DNA of 64,000 nucleotides from JBCBCP01 sp039817385 (lineage in GTDB: Bacteria; Pseudomonadota; Alphaproteobacteria; Rhodobacterales; Rhodobacteraceae). The notes under the pieces are model-generated. The model searched no databases and had not been told where the DNA came from. It worked only from the letters and a program-made list of their open reading frames with translations. Numbering within the stretch: the first letter of the stretch is position 1; each line of letters begins with the position of its first letter. Shown in pieces: positions 43,357 to 52,150 of the stretch. The stretch lies in NCBI GenBank assembly GCA_039817385.1, contig JBCBVY010000003.1, positions 1 to 64,000 on the forward strand. The letters run 5' to 3'. The position numbers were made by a program, and so were the translations under genes.

Positions 43357-43827
43357 TCAGAGGGTTTTTTCGTAACGCCAGACGTCCAGTGGGAACGGCC
43401 CGGCGCTGGTCTCCGCGTTGAGGCTTTCGGTGCGGGTGTAGGTCCATGCCGCCTTTTCGTAAAACCGCGCCGCGCGGGCGTTTCCGACCGAGCAGGCCAG
43501 CCAGGCCGCGCGGTGGCCTTGCGCGCGCAGGGCGTCTTCGGCCCCTGTCATCAGCCATGCCGCCAGCCCCGTCCCCCGCGCCTCCGGGTGGACGTAGAAT
43601 TGCTCCAGCTCTCCATCCTCCAGCATGAAAAGCCCGCGAACGGCGCCGTCTTCCACGGCAAAACTTGTCGCCGCGCGGTGCAAATCCAGCCGCTGCCGGA
43701 AATTCGCTAGCGTGCGCAGCCTTGTCAGCCCCTCCGGCACGATGCTCGCGTGCCCGTCATGCCAGCCGCGCCACCACATCTGCGCCGCAGCGTCCATCAT
43801 ATCGTCCTGCGGCGGCACCAGCTTCAT
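43357..43827 (-). CDS. GNAT family N-acetyltransferase
   Basis: 156 residues. The GNAT core has LEQFYVHPEARGTGLAAWLM (acetyl-CoA loop, about 77-96) and the C-terminal LACSVGNARAARFYEKAAW. The N-terminal part contains MWWRGWHDGHASIVPEGL, an extended substrate-side region. The substrate is unknown. Four-base overlap with the cyclo-ligase gene places it in the mgtE transcript. Confidence 0.87.
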   Translation of the reverse strand: MKLVPPQDDMMDAAAQMWWRGWHDGHASIVPEGLTRLRTLANFRQRLDLHRAATSFAVEDGAVRGLFMLEDGELEQFYVHPEARGTGLAAWLMTGAEDALRAQGHRAAWLACSVGNARAARFYEKAAWTYTRTESLNAETSAGPFPLDVWRYEKTL

Positions 43828-44363
43828 GGTATCTCCAGCACGTTTGCCTCAGTCACGATCATATCCAGCCTCTGATCCGTTGGCTCCATCGGCAGCTCCT
43901 CTGCCTCTTGTGCCGCCCAGGCAAAACCGATGGCCAGCACCGGCCCCGCCGCGCGCAGCCGCTCCAGCGTGCGGTCATAGAACCCGCCGCCGTAGCCTAG
44001 ACGGCTGCCCTGACAATCGAAGGCAACAAGCGGCACAATCACGATTTGCGGGATCAGGAAGTCATCTATCGCTGGCACCTGTGCCCCAAACGGCCCGTCC
44101 CGCATCGGCCCCTCCGGCGTCCAGCGCGAGAAGTCCAGCGGCAGACCCGCCCCTGCGATCACCGGTACGCCCACCGGGCCGTAGGCGGCCGCTTCGGCCA
44201 TCGCGGGCAGCGGATCAATCTCTGTCCGGATCGGCATGTAACCCGCCAGCGGCACGCCCCGGTGGCCCGCCAGCACCTCGCTGAGCACGCCCGCCGGGGC
44301 CGGATGGGAGCCATACGCGGCCTTGCGGCGGGCAAAGGCCGCCTTGCGCGCCGCCGCCTTCAC
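43824..44363 (-). CDS. 5-formyltetrahydrofolate cyclo-ligase
   Basis: 179 residues. It makes 5,10-methenyl-THF from 5-formyl-THF with ATP, salvaging this inhibitory folate form. Visible motifs: ARKAAFARRKAAY (N-terminal Arg/Lys helix), AGYMPIRTEIDPLPAM (substrate-binding) and the C-terminal signature RLGYGGGFYDRTLERL. Length is normal for the family. It overlaps both mgtE and the GNAT gene by four bases. Confidence 0.93.
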   Translation of the reverse strand: MKAAARKAAFARRKAAYGSHPAPAGVLSEVLAGHRGVPLAGYMPIRTEIDPLPAMAEAAAYGPVGVPVIAGAGLPLDFSRWTPEGPMRDGPFGAQVPAIDDFLIPQIVIVPLVAFDCQGSRLGYGGGFYDRTLERLRAAGPVLAIGFAWAAQEAEELPMEPTDQRLDMIVTEANVLEIP

Positions 44364-45751
44364 AAAAGCACCGCGGCAGCAAGGCCAAGGAAGGCAAAGA
44401 AGCCGACAACGTCCGTCACGGTTGTCACGAATGCGCCGGAGGCGAGCGCCGGGTCGATCCCGATCCGCTCAAGGATGACCGGGATCACCGTTCCCGCCAG
44501 CCCCGCAACCACCATGTTCACCACCATCGCGGCGGCAATCACATAGCCCAGCGTAGGCGAGCCAAACCAGATCACGCCGACCACGCCCATCACCACGGCA
44601 AAGATCACCCCGTTGATCAGCCCCACAAGGCATTCGCGCCGGATCACCCGCCAGACGTTGCGGCCCGTCAAGTCTTTGGTCGCAATCGCCCGCACCGCCA
44701 CGGTGAGCGATTGAGTGCCCGCATTTCCGCCCATCGAGGCGACAATCGGCATCAGCACGGCCAGCGCCACGATCTGCGCAATCGCCATCTCGAACTGCGC
44801 AATCACGAGGGAGGCGGCAATCGAGGTCGCAAGGTTCACCGCCAGCCAGGGCAGCCGCTGCTTCGTCGTCTCGATCACCCGGTCCGAAAGCGAGCCCTCG
44901 CCCACACCGGCGAGGCGCAGGATGTCTTCCTCGTGCTCTTCATCCAGCACGGCCATCGCATCGTCGATGGTGATAAGGCCAATCAGCCGCCCTTCCTCAT
45001 CCACCACGGGGGCGGAGATCAGGTGATACTGGTTGAACGCATAGGCCACGTCGGATTCCATTTGCGTGGCGGGGATGATCTGGAACACCTCCTCGACAAT
45101 CGCGGTCAGCTTCACGTCCCGGCGCGAGCGCATCAGCTTGCCCAGCGTCACATTGCCGATGGGGTGCAGGCGCGGGTCCACGAGGACGATGTGATAGAAC
45201 TGCGTCGGCAGGTCTTTCTCTTCGGCGCTGCGCAGATGATCAATCGCGTCGCCCACCGTCCAATGCTCGGGCGCCATGACCACTTCGCGCTGCATCAGGC
45301 GGCCCGCGGAGAACTCGGGGTAGGTCAGCGCCTGCTCGACCGCCGCCCGGTCCGCATCCGGCAGCGCGCCAAGGATCGCTTCGGCCTGCGGCTCTTCGAG
45401 GTCTTCGACAAGATCCACAACGTCGTCGCTGTCCAGATCGCGCACCGCCTCGGCCAGAACCGACGGCTTGAGCACCGCGATCACCTCCTCGCGGATGCTT
45501 TCGTCCAGCTCCGAGAGGATGTCGCCGTCAAACTCCCGGTCATAAAGGCGAATCAGGCGCGAGCGGTCAAAGGCGTTGATCTGCTCCAGAAGGTCGGCAA
45601 TGTCGGCAGGGTGCAGCGGGTCCAGTTGCTCCGTTAGCCCCGCCTGATCATCGATGTCGACCGCATACATGATCCGCGACACAGCCCGCGCATCAAGTAC
45701 ATAGCCCTCCTCGGCCTGCGTCTGATCGCTCTCTGGGCTTTGATCGGACAT
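44360..45751 (-). CDS. mgtE: Magnesium transporter MgtE
   Basis: 463 residues. The N-terminal MgtE_N superhelical domain (about 25-130, LHPADIADLLEQINAFDRSR) and two CBS domains (about 140-260) form the Mg2+-sensing cytosolic part, and five membrane helices follow (about 290-463) with the channel signature VLMPIVASMGGNAGTQSLTV. It is a Mg2+-gated Mg2+ channel of the inner membrane. I start at ATG 45751, preceded by CAGGAGG. The purine deaminase gene is divergent, 72 bases away. Confidence 0.95.
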   Translation of the reverse strand: MSDQSPESDQTQAEEGYVLDARAVSRIMYAVDIDDQAGLTEQLDPLHPADIADLLEQINAFDRSRLIRLYDREFDGDILSELDESIREEVIAVLKPSVLAEAVRDLDSDDVVDLVEDLEEPQAEAILGALPDADRAAVEQALTYPEFSAGRLMQREVVMAPEHWTVGDAIDHLRSAEEKDLPTQFYHIVLVDPRLHPIGNVTLGKLMRSRRDVKLTAIVEEVFQIIPATQMESDVAYAFNQYHLISAPVVDEEGRLIGLITIDDAMAVLDEEHEEDILRLAGVGEGSLSDRVIETTKQRLPWLAVNLATSIAASLVIAQFEMAIAQIVALAVLMPIVASMGGNAGTQSLTVAVRAIATKDLTGRNVWRVIRRECLVGLINGVIFAVVMGVVGVIWFGSPTLGYVIAAAMVVNMVVAGLAGTVIPVILERIGIDPALASGAFVTTVTDVVGFFAFLGLAAAVLL

Positions 45752-45823
45752 GGCGGCCTCCTGACAAGCTGCGCGGAACATAGGCGCGTGCCATGCCCCC
45801 CGCAAGCTGCTAGCACGGTGGGC

Positions 45824-47134
45824 ATGGACCTGATCTGCGGCCCCCTTCTGCTCTGCGATGGCAACCCGTTTGATGACCCGGACCGCGTGCGGATCGACAC
45901 GGGCGGCGCGGTGCTGATCAACGGCGGGCTGATCGCGGCGGTGGGTTCGGCGGATAAGCTGAAGGCCGCGCACCCGCAGGCCAAACGGCACGAGGCGCAG
46001 GGCCTGATCTGCCCGGGCTTTGTCGATGCGCATGTGCACTATCCGCAGACGGCGATCATCGCGTCCTGGGGCAAGCGGCTGATCGACTGGCTGAACAGCT
46101 ACACCTTCCCCGAAGAGATGCGCTTTGCCGATCCGCGCTACGCGGCGGAGATCGCGGCGCGCTATCTGGACCTCGCGCTCGCGCATGGCACCACGACGAT
46201 GTGCAGCTATGCCACGATCCACCCCGCCTCGGTCGATGCGTTTTTTGAGGCTGCTGCGGCGCGGGGCATGCGCACCGTCGCGGGCAAGACCTGCATGGAT
46301 CGCAACGCGCCCGAAGGGCTGCGCGACACGGCGCAAAGCGCTTACGAGGGCAGCGCCGCCCTGATCGCCCGCTGGCACGGGACCGGGCGGGCCAGCTACG
46401 CGATCACGCCGCGATTTTCCCCTACCTCGACGCCGGAACAGCTGGAGGCGCTTGGCGCACTTTGGGCGGCGCACCCGACCTGCCTGATGCAAACACATCT
46501 GAGCGAGCAGCTGGACGAGATCGACTGGGTCCGCGGCCTCTACCCGCAGGCGCGCGACTACCTGGACACCTATGAAGCCCACGGCCTGATTGGCGCGCGC
46601 GCCCTCTTTGGCCACGCCATCCACCTTGCGCCGCGCGAGGTGGACCGGCTGACCGAGACCGGCGCCGCGCTTGCCCATTGCCCGACCTCAAACACCTTCA
46701 TCGGATCGGGCCTGATGGACGTCGCTGGCCTTGCCGCGCGCGGCATCCCGATCGGGCTTGCCACGGACACCGGCGGCGGCTCCAGCTTTTCGATGCTGCG
46801 CACGATGGCCGCGGCTTACGAAATCGCCCAGCTGCGCGGCACCGCGCTGCACGCGAGACACCTGATGTGGCTCGCCACCGCAGGCGCCGCCCGCACGCTG
46901 CACTTGCAAGACAAAGTCGGCCGCATCGCTCCGGGGATGGAGGCCGACCTGACGATCCTCAACCTCGCCTCCACCCCCGCCATCGCCCAGCGCACAGCAG
47001 AGGCCAAGGATATCTGGGACGCGCTCTTTGCCACCATCATGATGGGCGATGACCGCGCGATTGAGGCCGTGTGGGTGGGCGGCGTTCCTTCTTCTGGCAA
47101 AAAATACCTCGGGGGTTTGAGACCCGCCCGATAG
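45824..47134 (+). CDS. guaD: Guanine deaminase
   Basis: 436 residues of the amidohydrolase superfamily, converting guanine to xanthine. Metal sites are GFVDAHVHYPQT (HxH), MQTHLSEQLDEIDWV (His and Glu), FGHAIHLA and LATDTGGGSSFSML (Asp). The motif AHCPTSNTFIGSGLMD is typical for GuaD. The last ~17 residues (PSSGKKYLGGLRPAR) are encoded by a REP-like repeat at 47089-47129 and are unlikely to be ancestral. It faces the 8-oxoguanine-deaminase-type gene. Confidence 0.93.
   Translation: MDLICGPLLLCDGNPFDDPDRVRIDTGGAVLINGGLIAAVGSADKLKAAHPQAKRHEAQGLICPGFVDAHVHYPQTAIIASWGKRLIDWLNSYTFPEEMRFADPRYAAEIAARYLDLALAHGTTTMCSYATIHPASVDAFFEAAAARGMRTVAGKTCMDRNAPEGLRDTAQSAYEGSAALIARWHGTGRASYAITPRFSPTSTPEQLEALGALWAAHPTCLMQTHLSEQLDEIDWVRGLYPQARDYLDTYEAHGLIGARALFGHAIHLAPREVDRLTETGAALAHCPTSNTFIGSGLMDVAGLAARGIPIGLATDTGGGSSFSMLRTMAAAYEIAQLRGTALHARHLMWLATAGAARTLHLQDKVGRIAPGMEADLTILNLASTPAIAQRTAEAKDIWDALFATIMMGDDRAIEAVWVGGVPSSGKKYLGGLRPAR
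47089..47129 (+). repeat. REP-like dispersed repeat (type 1) inside the guaD 3' end
   Basis: TTCTTCTGGCAAAAAATACC then TCGGGGGTTTGAG, matching the head of the copies at 33847 and 314. It is translated in frame as the C-terminus of GuaD. The right-hand hairpin part is degenerate. Confidence 0.7.
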
Positions 47135-47136
47135 GC

Positions 47137-47176
47137 GCTTTGCGGCGCAAAGCTGCCGAAAGGGGGCATAGCCCCC
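47137..47176. terminator. Paired hairpins between guaD and the facing deaminase gene
   Basis: GCTTTGC-GGC-GCAAAGC (47137-47153) and GGGGGC-ATA-GCCCCC (47162-47176) are perfect stems in the convergent gap. The first resembles the hairpin at 36381-36399. Confidence 0.5.
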
Positions 47177-47230
47177 ATCAGCAAAATAATATCGAATCCG
47201 CGCAGCGGTCCTTCGGATCAGACCACCGGT

Positions 47231-48568
47231 TCAAACCATAAGCCCGCGCGCCAGCGCCCTTTGCCGCGCCAGAACAGGCGCCAGCTCCAGCGTCGTGATA
47301 TGCCCGTCCCGCACGACCTGGCGGCCCTCGACAAACAGATCACGCACCGACATGGGTCCGGCCAGCAGCAGCGCAGCCGGATCCCAGCTTCCTGCGCTCT
47401 CAACCCGGCTGACATCCCAAACCGCAATATCCGCGCGCATTCCTTGTGCAAGCGCACCAATATCATCCCGGCCCAGAACGCGCGCCCCGCCCAGCGTTGC
47501 GATCTCCAATGCCTCACGCGCGCTCATCGCGCTTGCCCCAAAAGCCACGCGTTGCAGCAACATGGCCAAACGCGCCTCGGCCATGATCTGACCGGTGTCA
47601 TTGCTGGCCGAACCGTCCACGCCCAGGCCAACCGGCACACCCGCATCGCGCATTGCCCGGACCGGCGCAATACCACTGCCCAGACGGGTATTCGCGCTGG
47701 GGCAATGCGCCACCCCGGTGCCCGTGGCCGCAAAGAGCGCAATTTCGTCCGCGTCCAGCTTCACACAATGCGCGTGCCAGACATCCGGCCCGACCCATCC
47801 CAGATCCTCGGCATACTGCCCGGGCCGCTTGCCAAAACGTTCCAGCGAGAAGGCGATATCATCGTCGTTTTCCGCCAAATGGGTGTGCAGCCGCACTCCC
47901 TTATCCCGCGCCAAAAGCGCTGCGTCGCGCATCAACCCTTCGGACACGGAAAAAGGGGAACAGGGCGCCACACTGACACGGCACATCGACCCCGGGGCTG
48001 GGTCGTGGAACGCATCGATCACCCGGACCGTGTCGGCTAAGATCGCTGCTTCGTCCTCGACCACGCTGTCGGGCGGCAATCCGCCTGCGCTTTCCCCGAT
48101 GCTCATCGCCCCGCGCGTCGGGTTGAACCGCAAGCCGATCTCTCGCGCCGCGGCAATCGTGTCGTCAAGGCGCACCCCGTTTGGGTAGAGATACAGATGG
48201 TCCGCGGACGTCGTGCAGCCCGACAGGGCCAGCTCAGCCAGACCCACCTGGGCCGAGACAAACATGTGCTCCGGCCCCATGCGCGCCCAAATCGGGTACA
48301 GCGTCTGGAGCCAGCCGAAAAGGCTGGTATCTTGAACCTCCGGCACCGCGCGGGTCATGCTTTGGTAAAGGTGGTGATGGGTGTTCACGAGGCCTGGGGT
48401 CAGAACGCAGCCCTGCACGTCCACAACCTCGGCGTCAACTGCGTCCAGCCCGTGGCCAAGGCCCGCGACCACCCCATCCTCAATCAACAGATCGGCGTCG
48501 GCCAGCTCGCGGCGGGCCGCGTCCATCGTCACGATCACCTGCGCGCCGCGCAGCAGAATTCGGCTCAT
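47231..48568 (-). CDS. 8-oxoguanine deaminase-type amidohydrolase
   Basis: 445 residues. Metal sites: GLVNTHHHLYQSMTRA, RLHTHLAENDDDI, WHAHCVKLD and LGVDGSASNDTGQ. The segments QDTSLFGWLQTLYPIW and TTSADHLYLYPNG match the 8-oxoguanine deaminase/hydroxydechloroatrazine-hydrolase group, which turns 8-oxoguanine into urate or hydrolyses s-triazine ethylamines. The first is the likely physiological activity. It faces guaD and overlaps the inositol-phosphatase-type gene by four bases. Confidence 0.85.
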   Translation of the reverse strand: MSRILLRGAQVIVTMDAARRELADADLLIEDGVVAGLGHGLDAVDAEVVDVQGCVLTPGLVNTHHHLYQSMTRAVPEVQDTSLFGWLQTLYPIWARMGPEHMFVSAQVGLAELALSGCTTSADHLYLYPNGVRLDDTIAAAREIGLRFNPTRGAMSIGESAGGLPPDSVVEDEAAILADTVRVIDAFHDPAPGSMCRVSVAPCSPFSVSEGLMRDAALLARDKGVRLHTHLAENDDDIAFSLERFGKRPGQYAEDLGWVGPDVWHAHCVKLDADEIALFAATGTGVAHCPSANTRLGSGIAPVRAMRDAGVPVGLGVDGSASNDTGQIMAEARLAMLLQRVAFGASAMSAREALEIATLGGARVLGRDDIGALAQGMRADIAVWDVSRVESAGSWDPAALLLAGPMSVRDLFVEGRQVVRDGHITTLELAPVLARQRALARGLMV

Positions 48569-49359
48569 TGTGCAGCTTTCAAAAGGGCCAGCGCCTCGGC
48601 GTGGATCTCGGGGTTCGCCGCCGCCAGCGCCCGGCCGCCCGCGTGGGCTGGCCCACCTTCCCAGTTGGTTACAATGCCGCCCGCTGCATGGATCAGCGCG
48701 ATCGGCGCTTGGATGTCATAGGCGGCCAGCCCCGCCTCAATCACAAGGTCCACGTGGCCCGCCGCGACCAGCGCATAAGCGTAGCAATCCATACCATACC
48801 GCACCAGCCGTGCCTGCGAGGCAACCGCTTCAAAGGCGGCACGCTCCTCTGCGGTGCCGACCTCGGGGAAGGTGGTGAAAACAGTTGCCTGCCCCAAAGG
48901 CCGCGGGCCGCGGGTGTGCAACACGCTGTGCCCCAGCGGCCCGTGACAGGTGGCCCGCCCCGGCACGCCTAGAAACCGCTCGCCGATATAGGGTTGGTCG
49001 ATGAGGCCCAGGCTTGGCCCTGCCGCCGTGCCCGCCGCAATCAGAACGCCCCAAGTCGGCGTGCCCGCGACAAAAGCGCGTGTCCCGTCAATCGGGTCCA
49101 GAACCCAGGTGATGCCGGACGTCCCGTCTTTTGTGCCAAACTCTTCGCCAAGGATTGCGTCATCGGGGCGGCATTGTGCGAGCACGGCACGCATCGCAAG
49201 CTCGGATGCACGGTCTGCTTCGGTGACCGGATCATAGCGGTCCGACCCTTTATTGTCGGCGGTCAAACCGCTTGCGCGAAAGTGGGGAAGGATGGCCGCG
49301 CGCGCAGCGTCTGCGGCCTTGTGGGCAACGGTCGCGAGGTCGTCGTAGTTCAGTGTCAT
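48565..49359 (-). CDS. hisN: Inositol-monophosphatase family protein, probably histidinol-phosphatase
   Basis: 264 residues. The Mg2+-dependent phosphatase signatures are DPVTEADRASELAMR, ILGEEFG (metal Glu), WVLDPIDGTRAFVAGTPTWG (metal Asp pair) and the C-terminal GLAAYDIQAPIALIHAAGGI (metal Asp). The RAF..GTPTWG variant is typical of HisN, which removes phosphate from L-histidinol phosphate, rather than of SuhB. I start at ATG 49359. It precedes the deaminase gene on the same transcript, which does not itself explain a histidine role. Confidence 0.85.
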   Translation of the reverse strand: MTLNYDDLATVAHKAADAARAAILPHFRASGLTADNKGSDRYDPVTEADRASELAMRAVLAQCRPDDAILGEEFGTKDGTSGITWVLDPIDGTRAFVAGTPTWGVLIAAGTAAGPSLGLIDQPYIGERFLGVPGRATCHGPLGHSVLHTRGPRPLGQATVFTTFPEVGTAEERAAFEAVASQARLVRYGMDCYAYALVAAGHVDLVIEAGLAAYDIQAPIALIHAAGGIVTNWEGGPAHAGGRALAAANPEIHAEALALLKAAQ

Positions 49360-49414
49360 AAAAGCCGGGTGCCACGAAAACGCGCCGCGCGGCAAGGCCT
49401 ATAGGACAACGATA

Positions 49415-49789
49415 TCAGGCGACGTCGCTCAAAACCCGGGCAAGCTCGAACAGGCGGCGCCGCTGGTTCTCAGGGATCGCGTAGTAGGACCGCACAAGAT
49501 CGAGCGCTTCTTTGTCCTGCATCAGGTCGGTGGGCACGGCTTCGGCCGGGCGCGCGGCGGGCGCATTATCGCTTTGCAGCCCGTCGAAGAAGAACGCGAC
49601 GGGCACGCCCATCGCCTCTCCGATGTCCCACAGGCGCGAAGCACTGACCCGGTTTGCCCCGGTTTCATACTTCTGAATTTGCTGAAATTTTATGCCAACG
49701 GTTTCCGCCAGCTTCTGCTGGGTCATCCCGATGAGCCAGCGGCGCTGCCTGATCCGTTGACCAACATGCTTGTCAACCTTGTGGGCCAT
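49415..49789 (-). CDS. XRE-family transcriptional regulator
   Basis: 124 residues: an N-terminal Cro/CI helix-turn-helix (RIRQRRWLIGMTQQKLAETV and KFQQIQKYETGANRVSASRL, about 11-50), then a C-terminal tail with LVRSYYAIPENQRRRLFELA. This small form is widespread and usually multi-copy in alphaproteobacteria. A well-known relative is PhrR/SinR-like. Targets are unknown. I start at ATG 49789 since the frame further upstream is non-conserved. Confidence 0.88.
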   Translation of the reverse strand: MAHKVDKHVGQRIRQRRWLIGMTQQKLAETVGIKFQQIQKYETGANRVSASRLWDIGEAMGVPVAFFFDGLQSDNAPAARPAEAVPTDLMQDKEALDLVRSYYAIPENQRRRLFELARVLSDVA

Positions 49790-49960
49790 AATATGGCTCC
49801 TCGCTTTGTCCCACCACACCTTAGAACAGGCGGCCAGACATGGACACGGCAGGACCACAAAACGCGTAGCCCCACGCCGAATTATGCGAAGTTATGGGAC
49901 ATATCGCCGAAAAAATCAACCTATAGTATCCAGACCGGCGAAATCCGCTCAATCCACGGT

Positions 49961-50845
49961 TTAGCTCGTGAGGGCGACAAGCTGCGGGCGCGCGGCACCT
50001 GCGGCGAAAGCACGGCGTAGAAATTCAGCAAGCGTATCATGCACTTCGCCCTTTGCCGTTTGCGCGCCGTAGAGGTTGATTTTCTGTGCAGGCAGGTCCG
50101 GAAGGGCGCCATTATGTTCGATCCGCACAAGGTGCGGCGGCTCGGTCCCTTCGATCATTGTGTGCACGGCGAGGTCCGCGCTGACCGTCGCTTCGATGGT
50201 GCGATCGCTTTCCGTTTCCACGATCACGTCCCAGGCGATTCCCGCCGTATCGAGCCGTTCGACAACTTTCGGCCGGAACGTGCACATACGGCCAAAGGCC
50301 AGCTTGAGCGGCCGCTGGCGCCAGGCTGAGCCATCGGGCGCGCCCACCCAGCACAGCGGCTTGGTGCAGAGCGTTTCCGCCCCGGCATCCGCGCCCACCT
50401 CGGTTGTCAGGATCATGTCGCAGGCACCCCGGGCAAACTGCGCCTTGAGCGCGCGGGTGTAAGAGGAGACCAGCTGCACCTGAACGCGCGGGAACGCCGC
50501 GTGAAACTGTTTCAACACCCGCGGGATCGCCGGGTAGACAATGTCATGAGGCACGCCCAGCGTGATCTCGCCCTCGTAGGCCTGATCGGTCAGGCGCGTG
50601 ATCACCTCATCGTTCAGGGCCACCATGCGGCGCGCATAGACGAGAAGCTGCTCTCCGGCGGCGGTCAGGGCAATCGTGCGCCCGGAGCGGTCCAGAAGTT
50701 CGGTATCCAAAAGCTCTTCCAGCCGTTTAAGCTGCATGGAGACCGCCGATTGCGTCAGATGCAAGAAGCCCGCAGCGCGCGTGACCCCGCCCGAGTCCGC
50801 GACAGCCACGAAGGACCGCAAGGTGGTTATGTCCAGGTTACGCAT
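49961..50845 (-). CDS. LysR-family transcriptional regulator
   Basis: 294 residues. The N-terminal winged helix (LRSFVAVADSGGVTRAAGFL..SAVSMQLKRLEELL, about 9-45) is followed by an effector-binding domain of the LysR type (EITLGVPHDIVYPAIPRVLK, DMILTTEVGADAGAETLCTK). TCAGGAGGT lies right before ATG 50845; a GTG one codon earlier also exists. It is divergent from a DUF1127 gene. The inducer cannot be inferred. Confidence 0.9.
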   Translation of the reverse strand: MRNLDITTLRSFVAVADSGGVTRAAGFLHLTQSAVSMQLKRLEELLDTELLDRSGRTIALTAAGEQLLVYARRMVALNDEVITRLTDQAYEGEITLGVPHDIVYPAIPRVLKQFHAAFPRVQVQLVSSYTRALKAQFARGACDMILTTEVGADAGAETLCTKPLCWVGAPDGSAWRQRPLKLAFGRMCTFRPKVVERLDTAGIAWDVIVETESDRTIEATVSADLAVHTMIEGTEPPHLVRIEHNGALPDLPAQKINLYGAQTAKGEVHDTLAEFLRRAFAAGAARPQLVALTS

Positions 50846-50966
50846 CACACCTCCTGATGGTTCGCGTCACAAACATTCGTTTGAAGAATATGTCACCTTA
50901 CCGCAGATACATCAACAGAAATGATCAAAGCGTGCCAACGCATCACATCAGGAAGAGGCTTCTCTC

Positions 50967-51176
50967 ATGGCTTATATCTCTCACCCCCACCGCACCCACA
51001 GCGCCGCGCGCGGCCCGCGGCCTTCGTTCTGGACCCTCCTCGCCCTATGGCGCTCGCGCCGGGCGCTGGCGCGGCTTGATGCCCGCGCGCTAAAGGATAT
51101 TGGGCTAAGCGCACAGGACGCAGCGCACGAGGCGGCAAAACCCATCTGGGACGTGCCGCACTATTGGCAGCGCTGA
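50967..51176 (+). CDS. DUF1127 protein
   Basis: 69 residues, Arg-rich. The DUF1127 core WRSRRALARLDARALKDIGL followed by SAQDAAHEAAKPIWD is clear (about 28-63), including the typical DIGL-S turn. In alphaproteobacteria such short proteins take part in phosphate or stress responses, and some bind RNA. AGGAAGAGG lies before ATG. It lies between the LysR gene and the BI-1 gene. Confidence 0.92.
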   Translation: MAYISHPHRTHSAARGPRPSFWTLLALWRSRRALARLDARALKDIGLSAQDAAHEAAKPIWDVPHYWQR

Positions 51177-51317
51177 GGCCTTCGGGGTTCGGATGACCCG
51201 TCAAATTCGACAGGACGCCGCACCGAAACATCTTGAAAGCACGGCCCCAGGCACTGATATTCAGGTCAGAAATCCGCGCGGGTGTCCCGCGCGGGCAAGG
51301 TTGATCTGGAGGGCCAA

Positions 51318-52055
51318 ATGGCTGAACTGAACACGATCCGGACCAGCGCTGGCGCGCGCGCGGCCGCGATTGACGAAGGACTGCGCGCACATATGAACAA
51401 GGTCTACGGCACGATGTCCGTGGGCATGCTGATAACCTTTGCCGTGGCCTGGGCGATCGGCTCCAATGATCAGTTGCTGAGCATCTTCCGTGACCCGATG
51501 ACGCTGCAACCCAACATCCTCGGCTGGATCGCGATGTTCCTGCCACTGGGTATGGTCTTTGGCTTTGGCGCGGTGATGCGCCGGGCTTCGGCGGCTGGCG
51601 CACGGCTGTTCTTCTTTGTCTTCGCAGCGGCGATGGGCCTGTCGCTGGCTTACGTCTTTGCGGCCTTCACCGGCATCTCGATCGCGCAGACGTTCCTTGT
51701 GACGTCGATCGCCTTCGCGGGTCTCAGCCTTTACGGCTACACCACAAAGCGGGACATCTCCGGCTGGGGCAGCTTCCTGATCATGGGTGTGATCGGCCTG
51801 ATTGTGGCGATCATCATCAACATCTTCCTGGGCTCGCCCGCGATCATGTTTGCGATCTCGATCCTGGGTGTGCTGATCTTCGCAGGTCTGACGGCGTATG
51901 ACACGCAGAACATCAAGAACGAGTATCTCGCGCATGCTCATCACGGCGACGCGGAGTGGGTTGAGAAGTCGGGCATTCACGGCGCACTGAGCCTGTACCT
52001 GAACTTCATCAACATGTTCCAGTTCCTGCTGATGTTCCTCGGCCAGCAAGAGTAA
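51318..52055 (+). CDS. Bax inhibitor-1/YccA family membrane protein
   Basis: 245 residues with seven membrane helices (about 28-240). Signature pieces are MNKVYGTMSVGMLITFAVAW, RRASAAGARLFFFVFAAAMG, LITVLIFAGLTAYDTQNIKN-like FAGLTAYDTQNIKNEYLA, and a C-terminal helix LYLNFINMFQFLLMFLG. BI-1 proteins are pH-sensitive Ca2+ leak channels, and YccA modulates FtsH. I start at ATG 51318, with GGAGGG upstream. A strong terminator follows. Confidence 0.92.
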   Translation: MAELNTIRTSAGARAAAIDEGLRAHMNKVYGTMSVGMLITFAVAWAIGSNDQLLSIFRDPMTLQPNILGWIAMFLPLGMVFGFGAVMRRASAAGARLFFFVFAAAMGLSLAYVFAAFTGISIAQTFLVTSIAFAGLSLYGYTTKRDISGWGSFLIMGVIGLIVAIIINIFLGSPAIMFAISILGVLIFAGLTAYDTQNIKNEYLAHAHHGDAEWVEKSGIHGALSLYLNFINMFQFLLMFLGQQE

Positions 52056-52084
52056 CGCGGAGCGTCTGACAAGACACAGTGTGG

Positions 52085-52115
52085 AAGGCCGGTGCGATGC
52101 GCCGGCCTTTTGTTT
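52085..52115 (+). terminator. Rho-independent terminator of the BI-1 gene
   Basis: GGCCGGTGC-GAT-GCGCCGGCC (52087-52107) forms a 9-bp stem followed by TTTTGTTT. Confidence 0.9.
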
Positions 52116-52150
52116 GGGGCGTCAGATTATTGGAATAATCTGCGCCCGGC

